Shown here: in pieces, positions 41,261 through 49,966 of the stretch
Numbering within the stretch: the first letter of the stretch is position 1
Layout of the letters: each line of letters begins with the position of its first letter
Source of the DNA: JAQTNA01 sp043743785
GTDB lineage: Bacteria > Pseudomonadota > Gammaproteobacteria > Burkholderiales > Rhodocyclaceae
Assembly: GCA_043743785.1 (NCBI GenBank)
Contig: JAYTVW010000141.1
Location: 1-64,000, forward strand
Reading direction: 5' to 3'
DNA: 64,000 nt
Notes under the pieces: generated by a model
Told to the model about the DNA's origin: nothing
The model's input: the letters and a program-made list of their open reading frames with translations, nothing else
Databases searched by the model: none
Position numbers and translations under genes: made by a program

Positions 41261-41920
41261 ATGACTGAGAGAGTGACTGGCAAAGTGTTCTTTTCCGGGG
41301 CTGCCAAAAAAGGCGAGTCATTCCACGGGTGGGCGGGGCCGGTTGTGAGTTGGCCTGAAGACGCCCCTCCGCAAGTCGATTTCGGCAAGTGGCAACCGGA
41401 CAGAGCATCTCCCCGCGGGGCAGGTGTTGTTGATTTCTCCGCCAGGCCGTTCGCGTTGATGATGTACGGCGCCAACTCAAAGACGATGCGAGCGAAAGAC
41501 AAGACAACGAAATTCGCATTTGCCGGACTGACCGATGAAGGTGATCTTCGCGCAGTTGATCTTGGCGAGCTGGACGCAAGGGATATGTTTCTGAACGGTG
41601 GGTATCACCCACCGGGCGTTGATGTGCTCGCAAGCCAGATCGCCAACATCTCTTTTGCGCCAAACCATACAGAAGGAATCCTGAATGTCTTGGTCGAGGT
41701 AGCCGCTTCATTCAAGGCTGTCGGACTCGTTGCACCGCGCCTTAACGGCATGCCGGGATACCATGTCGCAGAGATTGCTGGTCTTAAAGACAGGCTTCCA
41801 ACAATCGAAAAGCACTGGTCAATGCTCACCCCGCTCTGCAGGGCAGTTGCGACAAAAATTGCAGAGTGGGAGCTAGAAAGATCCGCAGCAAAGGCCAAAA
41901 GGAAGGCCGTCGCAGCATGA
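41261..41920 (+). CDS. Hypothetical protein in resolvase operon
   Basis: 219 residues, starting MTERVTGKVFFSGA. Soluble, with a Lys/Ala-rich C-terminal tail (SAAKAKRKAVAA). No domain is recognised. Its stop overlaps the next start (ATGA), so it belongs to a tight three-gene unit ending in a serine recombinase. Confidence 0.55.
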   Translation: MTERVTGKVFFSGAAKKGESFHGWAGPVVSWPEDAPPQVDFGKWQPDRASPRGAGVVDFSARPFALMMYGANSKTMRAKDKTTKFAFAGLTDEGDLRAVDLGELDARDMFLNGGYHPPGVDVLASQIANISFAPNHTEGILNVLVEVAASFKAVGLVAPRLNGMPGYHVAEIAGLKDRLPTIEKHWSMLTPLCRAVATKIAEWELERSAAKAKRKAVAA

Positions 41921-42132
41921 ACCAGTACCTTCCCCAAGCGGAGGATGCAGACAAAGAATACGCGTCCCTGCGCCAGCAAATCACAACGGCAACGGTGTTC
42001 GTGATGCCCGCCGATCCAGCGCATTATCAGGAGGTGATTGATACCGTCACGGGTGCGTCGTCCTGGATACCTTCCGACCTCCATAGGATGTGGCGGGCCT
42101 TTCAGTTGGCACAAAGAGGGCTGACGCTGTGA
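41917..42132 (+). CDS. Small hypothetical protein in resolvase operon
   Basis: 71 residues from MNQYLPQAEDADKEY, acidic, ending HRMWRAFQLAQRGLTL. Overlaps both neighbours by a few bases, implying coupled translation. Not recognised. Confidence 0.55.
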   Translation: MNQYLPQAEDADKEYASLRQQITTATVFVMPADPAHYQEVIDTVTGASSWIPSDLHRMWRAFQLAQRGLTL

Positions 42133-42815
42133 CGCCCGGCCACCAAGTCGGCTACGTCCGTGTGTCCAGCATTGGGCAGAACATCGACCGCCAGCTCGCC
42201 GGCCTGGAGCTGGTCAAGGTCTTTGAGGACCGGGCCAGTGCAAAGGATATGAAGCGGCCCCAGCTCGCCGCCTGCCTCGCCTACCTGCGGGAAGGTGACA
42301 CGCTGCACGTCCACTCAATGGACCGGCTGGCCCGCAACATGGATGACTTACGCGGGATCGTGCGGGATCTGACCGCCCGGGGTGTGGCCGTCCGGTTTGA
42401 AAAAGAGGGTCTGACGTTCACCGGGAAAGTCTCGCCTATGGCGAACATGCTGCTCTCGATGCTGGGCGCCGTGGCCGAATTCGAGCGGGCCTTGATCCGG
42501 GAGCGCCAAGCGGAAGGCATTGCCATGGCGAAAGCCCGGGGCGCCTACACCGGGCGCCCGCCGTCTCTGTCGCCTGACCAGGTGACGGAGCTGAAGGGCC
42601 GGGCCGCTGCGGGTGAGAAAAAGGCGGAGCTGGCTAGGGCTTTTGGAATCAGCCGCGAGACCGTGTACCAATACCTTCGAGGCCCGCATCCGCCCGGCTT
42701 TGCGGAAGAGTGCCGCCGGCAATCTCGACTCGTGGCTCAGGCAGACAGCCGCGATACTGTTCTGCAGCAGGGCATGGATGATGCCCTGGCCGCCGTAGAC
42801 GGATGGACGGAATAG
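42129..42815 (+). CDS. Serine recombinase (plasmid-type resolvase)
   Basis: 228 residues from a GTG that overlaps the preceding stop. The catalytic domain has VGYVRVSSIGQNIDRQL (nucleophile Ser), HSMDRLARNMDDLRGIV and AVAEFERALIRERQ; the C-terminal HTH is AELARAFGISRETVYQYL. Likely resolves plasmid multimers or inverts DNA. It is not the transposon-linked type seen at 27273 and 60831. Confidence 0.9.
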   Translation: MTPGHQVGYVRVSSIGQNIDRQLAGLELVKVFEDRASAKDMKRPQLAACLAYLREGDTLHVHSMDRLARNMDDLRGIVRDLTARGVAVRFEKEGLTFTGKVSPMANMLLSMLGAVAEFERALIRERQAEGIAMAKARGAYTGRPPSLSPDQVTELKGRAAAGEKKAELARAFGISRETVYQYLRGPHPPGFAEECRRQSRLVAQADSRDTVLQQGMDDALAAVDGWTE

Positions 42816-42823
42816 GAGAAACC

Positions 42824-43162
42824 ATGCAGCCGCTGCTTGAGTCCGACCGAGACAAACGCACCTGGTCATGGATCTGTGTCCAGGTAGGCGAAGCCGCCGC
42901 CCTGGGCGCCCTGGATGGCCTGCCGGGCAATCGCCGGCCCTATCCCTCCAACGCTGCCAAGATCCTTGGCCTTGTGGTCCCTGCGGACGTGGTGGAAACG
43001 CCCCTGTCTGGGGGTGTAAGCCCAAACCGCCGAAAATTCCGTCACGCCAAATCTGAACCCGCCGTTGACACACGAAAGATTTCATTATTCTGGTCACGGT
43101 CGGCTTTAGGCCGGTTTGCTGCCCTTCAGGTGTCCAGGCAGTACGACAGCAGGGTGCCCTGA
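42824..43162 (+). CDS. Small plasmid-type protein, probably truncated at C-terminus
   Basis: About 112 residues starting MQPLLESDRDKRTWSWICVQ behind an AGGAG site, eight bases after the resolvase. The first 60 residues (then AALDGLPGNRRPYPSNAAKI) resemble a small protein I have seen next to plasmid resolvases, whose function is unknown. After PADVVETPL the sequence changes character, so the original end was probably lost at a junction near 43010. Confidence 0.5.
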   Translation: MQPLLESDRDKRTWSWICVQVGEAAALGALDGLPGNRRPYPSNAAKILGLVVPADVVETPLSGGVSPNRRKFRHAKSEPAVDTRKISLFWSRSALGRFAALQVSRQYDSRVP

Positions 43163-43379
43163 ACCGCCCGATGACCCTTGCATTGGCAATGGTGGCTAAC
43201 TGATCATTAAGCTGCCGGTCACGGCAATCTGACGTCGGCCAGCTTCTCGGCCAAAGCCACTGCTGATTCCACGAGACTCTTGCGACGGGTATGGGTTCCT
43301 TGCCCCTCCGTGTGTGAATCAGGTTCATACACCTCTCTTTGTAATGCCCCTAAAAGATGCCCGCCGCCCGTTGTTGCAA

Positions 43380-43407
43380 AACGCTATATAAAGTTGTATA
43401 TTGCGCA
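43380..43407. promoter_or_regulatory. ModE operator 1, before modA
   Basis: AACGCTATATA-N6-TATATTGCGCA, a near-perfect dyad matching the known ModE site (ATCGNTATATA-N6-TATATAACGAT). It lies about 30 bases before the modA start, so ModE with bound molybdate should repress modABC. Confidence 0.85.
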
Positions 43408-43439
43408 TCTTCAAAAACCGAACAAGAGGCGGGTGCCTT

Positions 43440-44195
43440 ATGCTGATTCGCGCCAAGCACTGGTTGTTGTCTGCCAGCATCCTGTTTTTCTCATTGGCCG
43501 CCAATGCGTCTGATCTGACCGTTTCAGCCGCCGCCAGCCTGACCAATGCATTCAAGGAAATTGCCCAAGCCTTCGAGGCGCAGCATCCGGGCACCAAGGT
43601 GCTGCTCAACTTCGGCGCTTCGGGCGCCTTGCTGCAGCAGATGGCCAAGGGCGCACCGATCGATGTTTTCGCTTCCGCCGATCAGGAAACAATGGATTTG
43701 GCGCAAAAAGATGCCTTGGTCGTCGCAGCCGAGCGGCGCGATTTCGCGCGAAACGCACTGGTACTCATCGTCCCGGTTGACAGCCATCTCCCAATCGGCA
43801 AGCTGGAAGACATCGCCCAGCCCGGCGTACAGCGTGTTGCGGTTGGCAACCCCGACAGCGTACCGGTCGGGCGCTATACCCGACGTGCGCTTGAAGCCGC
43901 AAACCTGTGGCCAGTCGTTACCGCGAAAATGATCGGCGCACAAAGTGTCCGTCAGGCCCTTGATTACGTCGCACGCGGCGAAGTCGACGCCGGTTTTGTT
44001 TACGCGACCGACGCGGCGATCATGAAAGACAAGGTCAGGATCGCGCTCAACGTACCGCTCGATGTAGCGATCAGCTATCCAATCGCCAGGACCGCCACCG
44101 GCGCGCATGGCGAAGAGGCGAAACGCTTCATTGGCTTCGTGCTGTCGCCAGCCGGGCAGACAATCCTCGGCAAATACGGTTTCCTGAAGCCTTGA
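43440..44195 (+). CDS. modA: Molybdate-binding periplasmic protein ModA
   Basis: 251 residues with a signal peptide (MLIRAKHWLLSASILFFSLA, cut after NASA-type site before SDLTV). Family motifs: VSAAASLTNAFKEI, FGASGALLQQMAKGAPIDVF, and VPVGRYTRRALE. It captures molybdate or tungstate in the periplasm for ModBC. The ATG at 43440 is preferred to a TTG inside the ModE site. First gene of modABC. Confidence 0.95.
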   Translation: MLIRAKHWLLSASILFFSLAANASDLTVSAAASLTNAFKEIAQAFEAQHPGTKVLLNFGASGALLQQMAKGAPIDVFASADQETMDLAQKDALVVAAERRDFARNALVLIVPVDSHLPIGKLEDIAQPGVQRVAVGNPDSVPVGRYTRRALEAANLWPVVTAKMIGAQSVRQALDYVARGEVDAGFVYATDAAIMKDKVRIALNVPLDVAISYPIARTATGAHGEEAKRFIGFVLSPAGQTILGKYGFLKP

Positions 44196-44214
44196 GCGGA
44201 GCCCCTTGGAGCGT

Positions 44215-44886
44215 ATGGACCCCGCATGGACGGCACTCGCACTTTCGCTGAAAGTAGCCGGCTGGGCAACCGCACTCAACCTCGTTGCCGGCGTCGGCGT
44301 TGGCTTCCTGCTCGCCCGCTCGCGCTTTCCCGGACGCGATCTGCTCGATACTCTGCTGACCCTGCCGATGGTGATGCCACCGACGGTGCTCGGCTACTAC
44401 TTGCTGGTGCTGATCGGTCGGCGCGGCTGGCTGGGCGCCTGGCTGCAAGACAACTTCGGGATCAATCTGATTTTTACGTGGCAAGGGGCGGTGATTGCCG
44501 CCACCATCGTCGCCTTCCCACTCGCCTTCAAGCCGGCTCGGGCCGCCTTCGAGGCAGTCGACGGGCAACTGGAGCAGGCAGCACGGGTACTCGGCGTCTC
44601 AGAGATCGGAATCTTCTTTCGTGTCACGCTACCGCTGGCCTGGCGCGGCATTCTGGCCGGCGTGCTGCTGGCCTTTGCCCGCGCCCTCGGCGAATTCGGC
44701 GCGACCCTGATGGTCGCCGGCAGCATTCCCGGCAAAACGCAAACGCTATCAATCGCCGTATACGAAGCCGTGCAGGCCGGGCAGGACGACGTGGCCAACC
44801 ACCTCGTGCTGATCACCTCGCTGGTCTGCGTCGCCGTGCTGCTCACCGCCGGGCGTCTGGCCCCCGGCCGGATCGCCAGCCAGTAG
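44215..44886 (+). CDS. modB: Molybdate ABC transporter permease ModB
   Basis: 223 residues with five or six membrane helices and the ABC-permease coupling motif (EQAARVLGVSEIGIFFRVTL, then PLAWRGILAGVLL). DTLLTLPMVMPPTVLGYYLL is typical of ModB. Starts 19 bases after modA behind GGAG. Confidence 0.95.
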   Translation: MDPAWTALALSLKVAGWATALNLVAGVGVGFLLARSRFPGRDLLDTLLTLPMVMPPTVLGYYLLVLIGRRGWLGAWLQDNFGINLIFTWQGAVIAATIVAFPLAFKPARAAFEAVDGQLEQAARVLGVSEIGIFFRVTLPLAWRGILAGVLLAFARALGEFGATLMVAGSIPGKTQTLSIAVYEAVQAGQDDVANHLVLITSLVCVAVLLTAGRLAPGRIASQ

Positions 44887-44898
44887 TGGGAGCCCTCG

Positions 44899-45597
44899 GT
44901 GCTGCTTGATCTCGACATCCAAAAAACCGTACGTTCCGGCAAGCGGGCTTTCCAGCTGCAAATCCGCTTTTCTTCAGACAGCCAGCGCATCGTGATTTTC
45001 GGGCCGTCGGGCTCGGGCAAGAGCATGACGCTCAAGGCTATCGCCGGACTGATCAAACCCGATAGCGGTCATATCCGTCTTGACCGGACAACCTTGTTCG
45101 ACGCCTCTGCCGGTATCGATCTTCGCCCGCAGGCACGCAAGGTAGCCTATCTGTTTCAGGAATATGCGCTGTTCCCCCACCTGACGGTGCGCCAGAATAT
45201 TGGCTTCGGCCTGTTCGGCGGCTTGCGTAACCCGCCCTCCAGCCAGCGCCACGAGGCCGTCGATTACTGGCTTGACGCCTTTCATCTGGGCCACCTGGCG
45301 CACCAGTACCCGGCCGAGATTTCCGGCGGGCAGCAGCAAAGAACAGCACTGGCTCGTGCCCTGATCGCCAAACCACAAGCACTCCTGCTCGACGAACCAT
45401 TTTCGGCGCTCGATCCAGGCCTGCGCGACCGGATGCGGCGTGAACTCGACGAATTGCAGCGCCGCCTGTCCGTTCCGATGATCCTGATCACCCACGCCCC
45501 GGCTGACGCCGAAGCGTTTGGTGACCATGTGCTTTGTCTGACGGACGGGAGAATTACCGACACCTGCAGGGCGCCGGGGGTTGAAAAAGCTGCGTGA
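44899..45597 (+). CDS. modC: Molybdate ABC transporter ATPase ModC, short form
   Basis: 232 residues from a GTG. Walker A FGPSGSGKSMTL, signature ISGGQQQRTALARAL, Walker B LLLDEPFSALDP and the switch His in LITHAPADAE are all present. It ends right after the ATPase domain, lacking the C-terminal Mop/TOBE molybdate-sensing domain of the usual 350-residue ModC. Closes the modABC operon. Confidence 0.92.
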   Translation: MLLDLDIQKTVRSGKRAFQLQIRFSSDSQRIVIFGPSGSGKSMTLKAIAGLIKPDSGHIRLDRTTLFDASAGIDLRPQARKVAYLFQEYALFPHLTVRQNIGFGLFGGLRNPPSSQRHEAVDYWLDAFHLGHLAHQYPAEISGGQQQRTALARALIAKPQALLLDEPFSALDPGLRDRMRRELDELQRRLSVPMILITHAPADAEAFGDHVLCLTDGRITDTCRAPGVEKAA

Positions 45598-45623
45598 GAA
45601 AATCTTGCCCTGTTTTTTTGCCT

Positions 45624-45651
45624 ATCGTTATATACAAGTTGCTATGTCGTT
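45624..45651. promoter_or_regulatory. ModE operator 2, before the first TonB receptor
   Basis: ATCGTTATATA-N6-GCTATGTCGTT. The left arm is a consensus ModE half-site; the right arm is weaker. It stands 20 bases before the receptor ATG, preceded by a T run shared with operator 3 (TTTTTT-CCTATCGTTATA pattern). Confidence 0.75.
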
Positions 45652-45670
45652 TAAAAGGGAGAGAAAAATA

Positions 45671-47707
45671 ATGATCAAACAAACAAAAAATCAGTCGTCG
45701 CCACAGACACGGCGAACCTTGCTGGCCGCGGCGGTCATGGCCGCCTGCGGATGCTCGACGGCGTGGGCGCAGAGCAGCGCGAGCATCAATCCATTCGAGC
45801 TGGGCACCATCACGGTTCATTCGACACGGCCGCAGATCGGGGAAATCGGCGAAGATCAGGTCGGGTCGGTGATTGCCCGCAAGGAAATGCAGCAATTCAA
45901 CCGCGACAATGTGGCAGACGCATTGAATCTGCTACCCGGGGTCACCGTAGCGAACAATTCGCGCAACGAGAAAACCATTTTCGTTCGCGGTTTCGACGTC
46001 CGCCAGGCGCCCTTGTTCATCGACGGCATCCCGGTCTATGTTCCCTACGACGGCTATGTCGATTTCAACCGCTTCACCACCGCCGACCTTGCCGCGATTC
46101 AGGTGGCCAAGGGATTCAGCTCGGTCAGCTACGGCCCGAACGCGCTCGGTGGCGCGATCAACCTGATTTCCCGCAAGCCGGTGGCGGCACTGGAAGGCGA
46201 CGTCAACGTCGGCTTTGCCAGCGGCAACGAAAAGCATACTGCGGTCAATGTAGGCAGTAATCAGGGAATGTGGTATGTACAGGCGGGCGCTTCCTATCTG
46301 AACAGCGACTACTTTCCCCTCTCCTCGGATTTCAAGGCGACCACCACCGAAGACGGTGGACACCGGGAAAACGCCTACCGCAAGGACGGCAAACTGTCGT
46401 TCAAGGTCGGCCTGACGCCGAACGCGACCGACGAATACGCGCTGAGCTACATCAAGCAGGACGGCGAAAAAGGACAGCCTCCGTCGACCGACCCAGCCGC
46501 GGCCCGCTACTGGAAATGGCCTTACTGGAACAAGGAGAGCGTCTACTTCGTCTCGAAAACCGCGCTAGGCGACTCGGAAACGCTGAAGGTCCGCCTGTAC
46601 ACCGACCGCTTCGACAACGAGGTCGACACCTACACCAACAGTACGTACAGCGTTCTCAAGACCGCCGGTTCCGGCAGCGTCAGCACCGGCAAGAGTATCT
46701 ACAACGACAAAACGTTCGGCGGCTCCATCGAACTCGAATCGCGCCGGATCAGCGCCAACACGCTGAAGTTTGTCGCGCACTATAAGGAAGACAAGCATCA
46801 GGAGCACGATGCGAACAGCCTGGTGACCGCGCAGTTCAAGGACAGCCTGCGCTCCTACGCCGTCGAGGACAACATCGATCTGGCCGCCCACTGGATGCTC
46901 TCACTGGGTTATGCGCACCATGAAATCACGCCGGAGACGGTGTTCAGCAACGGCAATGCCTACTCCCTGCCGAGCAAAAAATCCGCCGACAATGCGCAGG
47001 CCGGCCTGTTTTTCGACTACTCGGACGCTTCGCGCTTTTACGCCACGGTGGCGCAAAAAACCCGCCTGCCCACCCTCAAGGATCGCTACTCGCAGCGCCT
47101 CGGCAGTTATGTCGAGAATCCCGGCCTGCTGCCGGAGGAGTCGGTCAATTACGAAGTCGGCTACCAGGGAAAACCGTGGCAGGGAGCCAAGGCGGAAGCG
47201 GCGATTTTCCACAGCGACATCAGCGACAAGATCCAGTCGGTTTTTGTCGGCGCCGTTGGCTCAAGTTGCACGAACGTCTTCAAATGCCAGATGCGGAACG
47301 TCGGCAAGGTTCAGATGGATGGCATCGAACTCGGCCTGAGCAGTCCGCTGGCTTCCTGGCTTGAAGCCGGCGCCAACTATACCTGGCTGAACCTGAAGAA
47401 CATCAGTGATCCGGCCACCCGGCTGACCGACGTACCCACCCAGAAACTCAACGCCCACCTGCTGCTGCGGCCGATGGCGCAAGTCGATGTGATCGGCTTC
47501 ATCGAATCCGATAGCGGGCGCTGGGCATCGAACACGGTGAAGCTGGGCGGCTACACGACGCTGAACCTGAAAGCCGTCTATCGGCCGGCCCGGAACGTCT
47601 CCACCGAAGTCGGCGTGACCAACCTGACCGACCGCAATTACTCGCTTGCCGACGGTTTCCCCAGCCCCGGGCGCATGTTGTTCGCCAACGCCAATTACCA
47701 GTTCTGA
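45671..47707 (+). CDS. TonB-dependent outer-membrane receptor 1 of the molybdenum island
   Basis: 678 residues. The signal region contains twin Arg (QTRRTLLAAAVMAACG), so it may be Sec- or Tat-like. The plug domain (VADALNLLPGVTVANNSRNE, IFVRGFDVRQAPLFIDGIPV, FSSVSYGPNALGGAINLISR) is followed by a 22-strand-type barrel ending FANANYQF with the terminal aromatic. It would import a large metal chelate with TonB energy. Repressible by ModE through operator 2. The ligand is unknown; a molybdenum or tungsten complex is inferred from context. Confidence 0.9.
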   Translation: MIKQTKNQSSPQTRRTLLAAAVMAACGCSTAWAQSSASINPFELGTITVHSTRPQIGEIGEDQVGSVIARKEMQQFNRDNVADALNLLPGVTVANNSRNEKTIFVRGFDVRQAPLFIDGIPVYVPYDGYVDFNRFTTADLAAIQVAKGFSSVSYGPNALGGAINLISRKPVAALEGDVNVGFASGNEKHTAVNVGSNQGMWYVQAGASYLNSDYFPLSSDFKATTTEDGGHRENAYRKDGKLSFKVGLTPNATDEYALSYIKQDGEKGQPPSTDPAAARYWKWPYWNKESVYFVSKTALGDSETLKVRLYTDRFDNEVDTYTNSTYSVLKTAGSGSVSTGKSIYNDKTFGGSIELESRRISANTLKFVAHYKEDKHQEHDANSLVTAQFKDSLRSYAVEDNIDLAAHWMLSLGYAHHEITPETVFSNGNAYSLPSKKSADNAQAGLFFDYSDASRFYATVAQKTRLPTLKDRYSQRLGSYVENPGLLPEESVNYEVGYQGKPWQGAKAEAAIFHSDISDKIQSVFVGAVGSSCTNVFKCQMRNVGKVQMDGIELGLSSPLASWLEAGANYTWLNLKNISDPATRLTDVPTQKLNAHLLLRPMAQVDVIGFIESDSGRWASNTVKLGGYTTLNLKAVYRPARNVSTEVGVTNLTDRNYSLADGFPSPGRMLFANANYQF

Positions 47708-47723
47708 CCGGAAGGAAAACACC

Positions 47724-48563
47724 ATGCAACTACATTCAATCAAGCTTTCGCTGAAAGCGATTCTCGGTGTTGTCGTAACGACAACGCTGCTCGCCGCCGT
47801 GCAGGCCACAGCGGCGGATGAATCCGAACTGGCGCAGAAAAGTGGCTGCCTCGCCTGCCACAAGGGTGTGGAGCAGCGGATCGGGCCGCCCTACAAGGAC
47901 GTGGCCGAAGAATACGCCGGCCAGCCGGATGCCGAAGCAGTGCTGATCGAACATATCGTCAAAGGAACCGGCCCTGCTGGGCTTGGCTGGATGAAAGCGG
48001 GCAAGGCCAGCCTGGCCTTCATGCCGCCGAACGGTAATGTCACGCAAAAAAATGCTGCCAAACTGGCCAAGTGGGTGCTCAGCGTCAAGGAAGAAATTCC
48101 CGACACCGCCCGCTTTGTCACCGAGAACGTTACCGTTTCCGGTGCCGTCGAGAATCCGCTCACGCTGAGCGTCGCCGATCTGCGGGAATTCCCGCCACAA
48201 CAAGTGGGCGAGGTTCCGGTGGTTTGCCAGACGGGTGCCGATCGCGGCAAGCTGCAAAACCTCAAGGGCGTTCTGCTGCGCGACATTCTGGAGAAAGCCA
48301 AGGTCGTTTCCCACGGCCACAACGACGTCAAGAAGATGGTCATCGTCGCCATCGCCAGCGACGACTACAAGGTTGTTTTCTCGTGGAGCGAAGTGTTCAA
48401 TTCGCCAATCGGCGAAGGCGTGGTGGTGTTCTTCGAGAAAGACAGATTGCCGCTGGCCGATGACGAAGGTCGCATCGCCATGGTCTCGTCGAAAGACATC
48501 CGGACCGGGCCGCGACACGTCAAATGGCTGAAGGCGATTGAAGTGCGCAAGATTGTCGACTGA
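47724..48563 (+). CDS. Cytochrome c fused to sulfite-oxidase-type molybdopterin domain
   Basis: 279 residues with a signal peptide. Residues 35-120 are a class I cytochrome c: CLACH (Cys42, Cys45, His46) and a distal Met100 in AFMPPNG. Residues 128-279 match the oxidoreductase molybdopterin-binding (SUOX) fold, with Cys168 in VVCQTGADRGKLQNLKGVLL placed where the molybdenum-ligating Cys lies in that family. The domain is short (about 150 residues), so it may bind the cofactor poorly or act as a sensor. Same operon as receptor 1, 16 bases after it. Role inferred: periplasmic redox step on a molybdenum species. Confidence 0.8.
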   Translation: MQLHSIKLSLKAILGVVVTTTLLAAVQATAADESELAQKSGCLACHKGVEQRIGPPYKDVAEEYAGQPDAEAVLIEHIVKGTGPAGLGWMKAGKASLAFMPPNGNVTQKNAAKLAKWVLSVKEEIPDTARFVTENVTVSGAVENPLTLSVADLREFPPQQVGEVPVVCQTGADRGKLQNLKGVLLRDILEKAKVVSHGHNDVKKMVIVAIASDDYKVVFSWSEVFNSPIGEGVVVFFEKDRLPLADDEGRIAMVSSKDIRTGPRHVKWLKAIEVRKIVD

Positions 48564-48594
48564 CCGGAAACCTCGGAGAAGGAAAGGGATCACG

Positions 48595-48636
48595 ATGAAA
48601 CACCGCGATATTCGCGTCATCCAGGGTCGTCCATGA
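48595..48636 (+). CDS. Mini-ORF coupled to the DUF2325 gene
   Basis: A 13-codon ORF (MKHRDIRVIQGRP) behind a GGAAAGG ribosome site. Its TGA overlaps the DUF2325 ATG, which has no good site of its own. It probably serves as a translational-coupling leader. Confidence 0.35.
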   Translation: MKHRDIRVIQGRP

Positions 48637-49901
48637 AGCCTATCGCACGCATGTTTGAGGATGCCTTCGGCCCACCCGACCTGCCAGCACTCCCCGAAGC
48701 GCCATTGCTTGCGCGCCACCGCCGAAAGCTCTGGGAACTGCCATGCGCTTGGCACTGCCCGCTGGTGGGTACCTGCCTGACGGTTTCCGATCTGAGACAA
48801 CTGGCGAAGCGTGCCGGACTCGACGAACCAGGCATGCACGATTACACGCTGCATTCCCTCGCCGTCGATCATTGCGGCGGCCGGAGCGAAATCGCCGAAC
48901 TCTTGCAGCGCTTTCTCGACCAGCGCTATGCCTTGTCGATTCGGCAGTTCGCCAAGGCCAAGGGTGGCGAGGCCGTTCTTGCGCTCTGGCGGCAGGGACT
49001 GGCCGAAAGAAATGTCGCCGGAAGCCTGTGGGCGGCATGGACCCATGCCGATATCCACGACTACGAAGGCGCCGTTATTTACGGCGAGCTGCACATGCTC
49101 TCGCATCAACTGGGTGCGCAAGAACGAGCCGAGCAGAAACGCTTGCCTGTGCTCGAACAGGAAAACGCCCGCCTGCGCGAGGAGGTTGCCGCATTGCGGC
49201 AGAAGCAGACCGCGGCCCAGTGCGAACGCGAACGCAGCGTTGTCATGCTCGAGGAGCGTCTCGCCGAAAGCGAACGGCAGGCCGCTCAATTTAAGCGAGA
49301 TGAAAGCGGGCTGGCGGCCGCGAGCAAAACCGAGGCACTGAACAACGCACTGCGTGAGCGCAACGAGACCCTGAGCCAGCGTCTGACCGTACTGGAGCGA
49401 CGCAATGCCGGTTATGCGGGGCGGATCACGGAACTGGTCAGCGAACTCGCCCACCTGCGCAATGCGCAGAGAAGACCCGGTGCAGAGATCGAAGCGGCGG
49501 TAGTTTCCGATGCCGCAGGGGCTGACACCACAGGAAACCTTGCCGAGCGCTCGCCAAATATCCATCTAGCCGGTCGCCGCGTCGTCTGCATCGGCGGCCG
49601 TACCAACCTGATTGATCAGTACCGGCGGCTGGTCGAGGCCAGCGGCGGGCGCTTCATTCATCACGACGGGGGTCAGGAAGAGAACGAACACCGTATCGAC
49701 GCGATTGTCGCCAGCGCCGATGCCGTGCTCTGCCAGATTGGCCACATTTCTCACCCGGCCTACTGGCGGATCAAGGACGCTTGCAAGCAACGCGGCCTGC
49801 CGTGCATCTTCCTCAAGTCGTGTGGCGTTACGACCTTCGCACGCAATCTGGAAATGCTGGCCGGCGCCCATGTCGGTACGGGTATGCCGGCACAGCATTA
49901 G
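48633..49901 (+). CDS. DUF2325 protein with coiled coil
   Basis: 422 residues. The N-terminal part contains Cys/His residues (LPCAWHCPLVGTCLTVSDL), the middle (about 165-290) is a long coiled coil, and the C-terminal 95 residues are a DUF2325 domain: VVCIGGRTNLIDQYRRLVEA, HHDGGQEEN, ADAVLCQIGHISHPAYWRIK and IFLKSCGVTTF. DUF2325 proteins often sit beside metal-related genes, and their biochemistry is unknown. Third gene of the receptor 1 operon. Confidence 0.82.
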   Translation: MKPIARMFEDAFGPPDLPALPEAPLLARHRRKLWELPCAWHCPLVGTCLTVSDLRQLAKRAGLDEPGMHDYTLHSLAVDHCGGRSEIAELLQRFLDQRYALSIRQFAKAKGGEAVLALWRQGLAERNVAGSLWAAWTHADIHDYEGAVIYGELHMLSHQLGAQERAEQKRLPVLEQENARLREEVAALRQKQTAAQCERERSVVMLEERLAESERQAAQFKRDESGLAAASKTEALNNALRERNETLSQRLTVLERRNAGYAGRITELVSELAHLRNAQRRPGAEIEAAVVSDAAGADTTGNLAERSPNIHLAGRRVVCIGGRTNLIDQYRRLVEASGGRFIHHDGGQEENEHRIDAIVASADAVLCQIGHISHPAYWRIKDACKQRGLPCIFLKSCGVTTFARNLEMLAGAHVGTGMPAQH

Positions 49902-49928
49902 ATACCGGCCACCGGTCTTTTTTTACCT

Positions 49929-49956
49929 ATCGTTATACACAAATTGATACATCGAA
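49929..49956. promoter_or_regulatory. ModE operator 3, before the radical SAM operon
   Basis: ATCGTTATACA-N6-GATACATCGAA: the same 11-6-11 layout and nearly the same left arm as operator 2. It lies ten bases before the start of the radical SAM gene and should control the whole operon to ModE (about 9.6 kb). Confidence 0.75.
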
Positions 49957-49966
49957 AGCCGTGACC

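Noticed and set aside
47736..49565. 609-codon minus-strand ORF opposite the cytochrome and DUF2325 genes
   Set aside because: Antisense shadow; no recognisable protein and the wrong direction for the operon.
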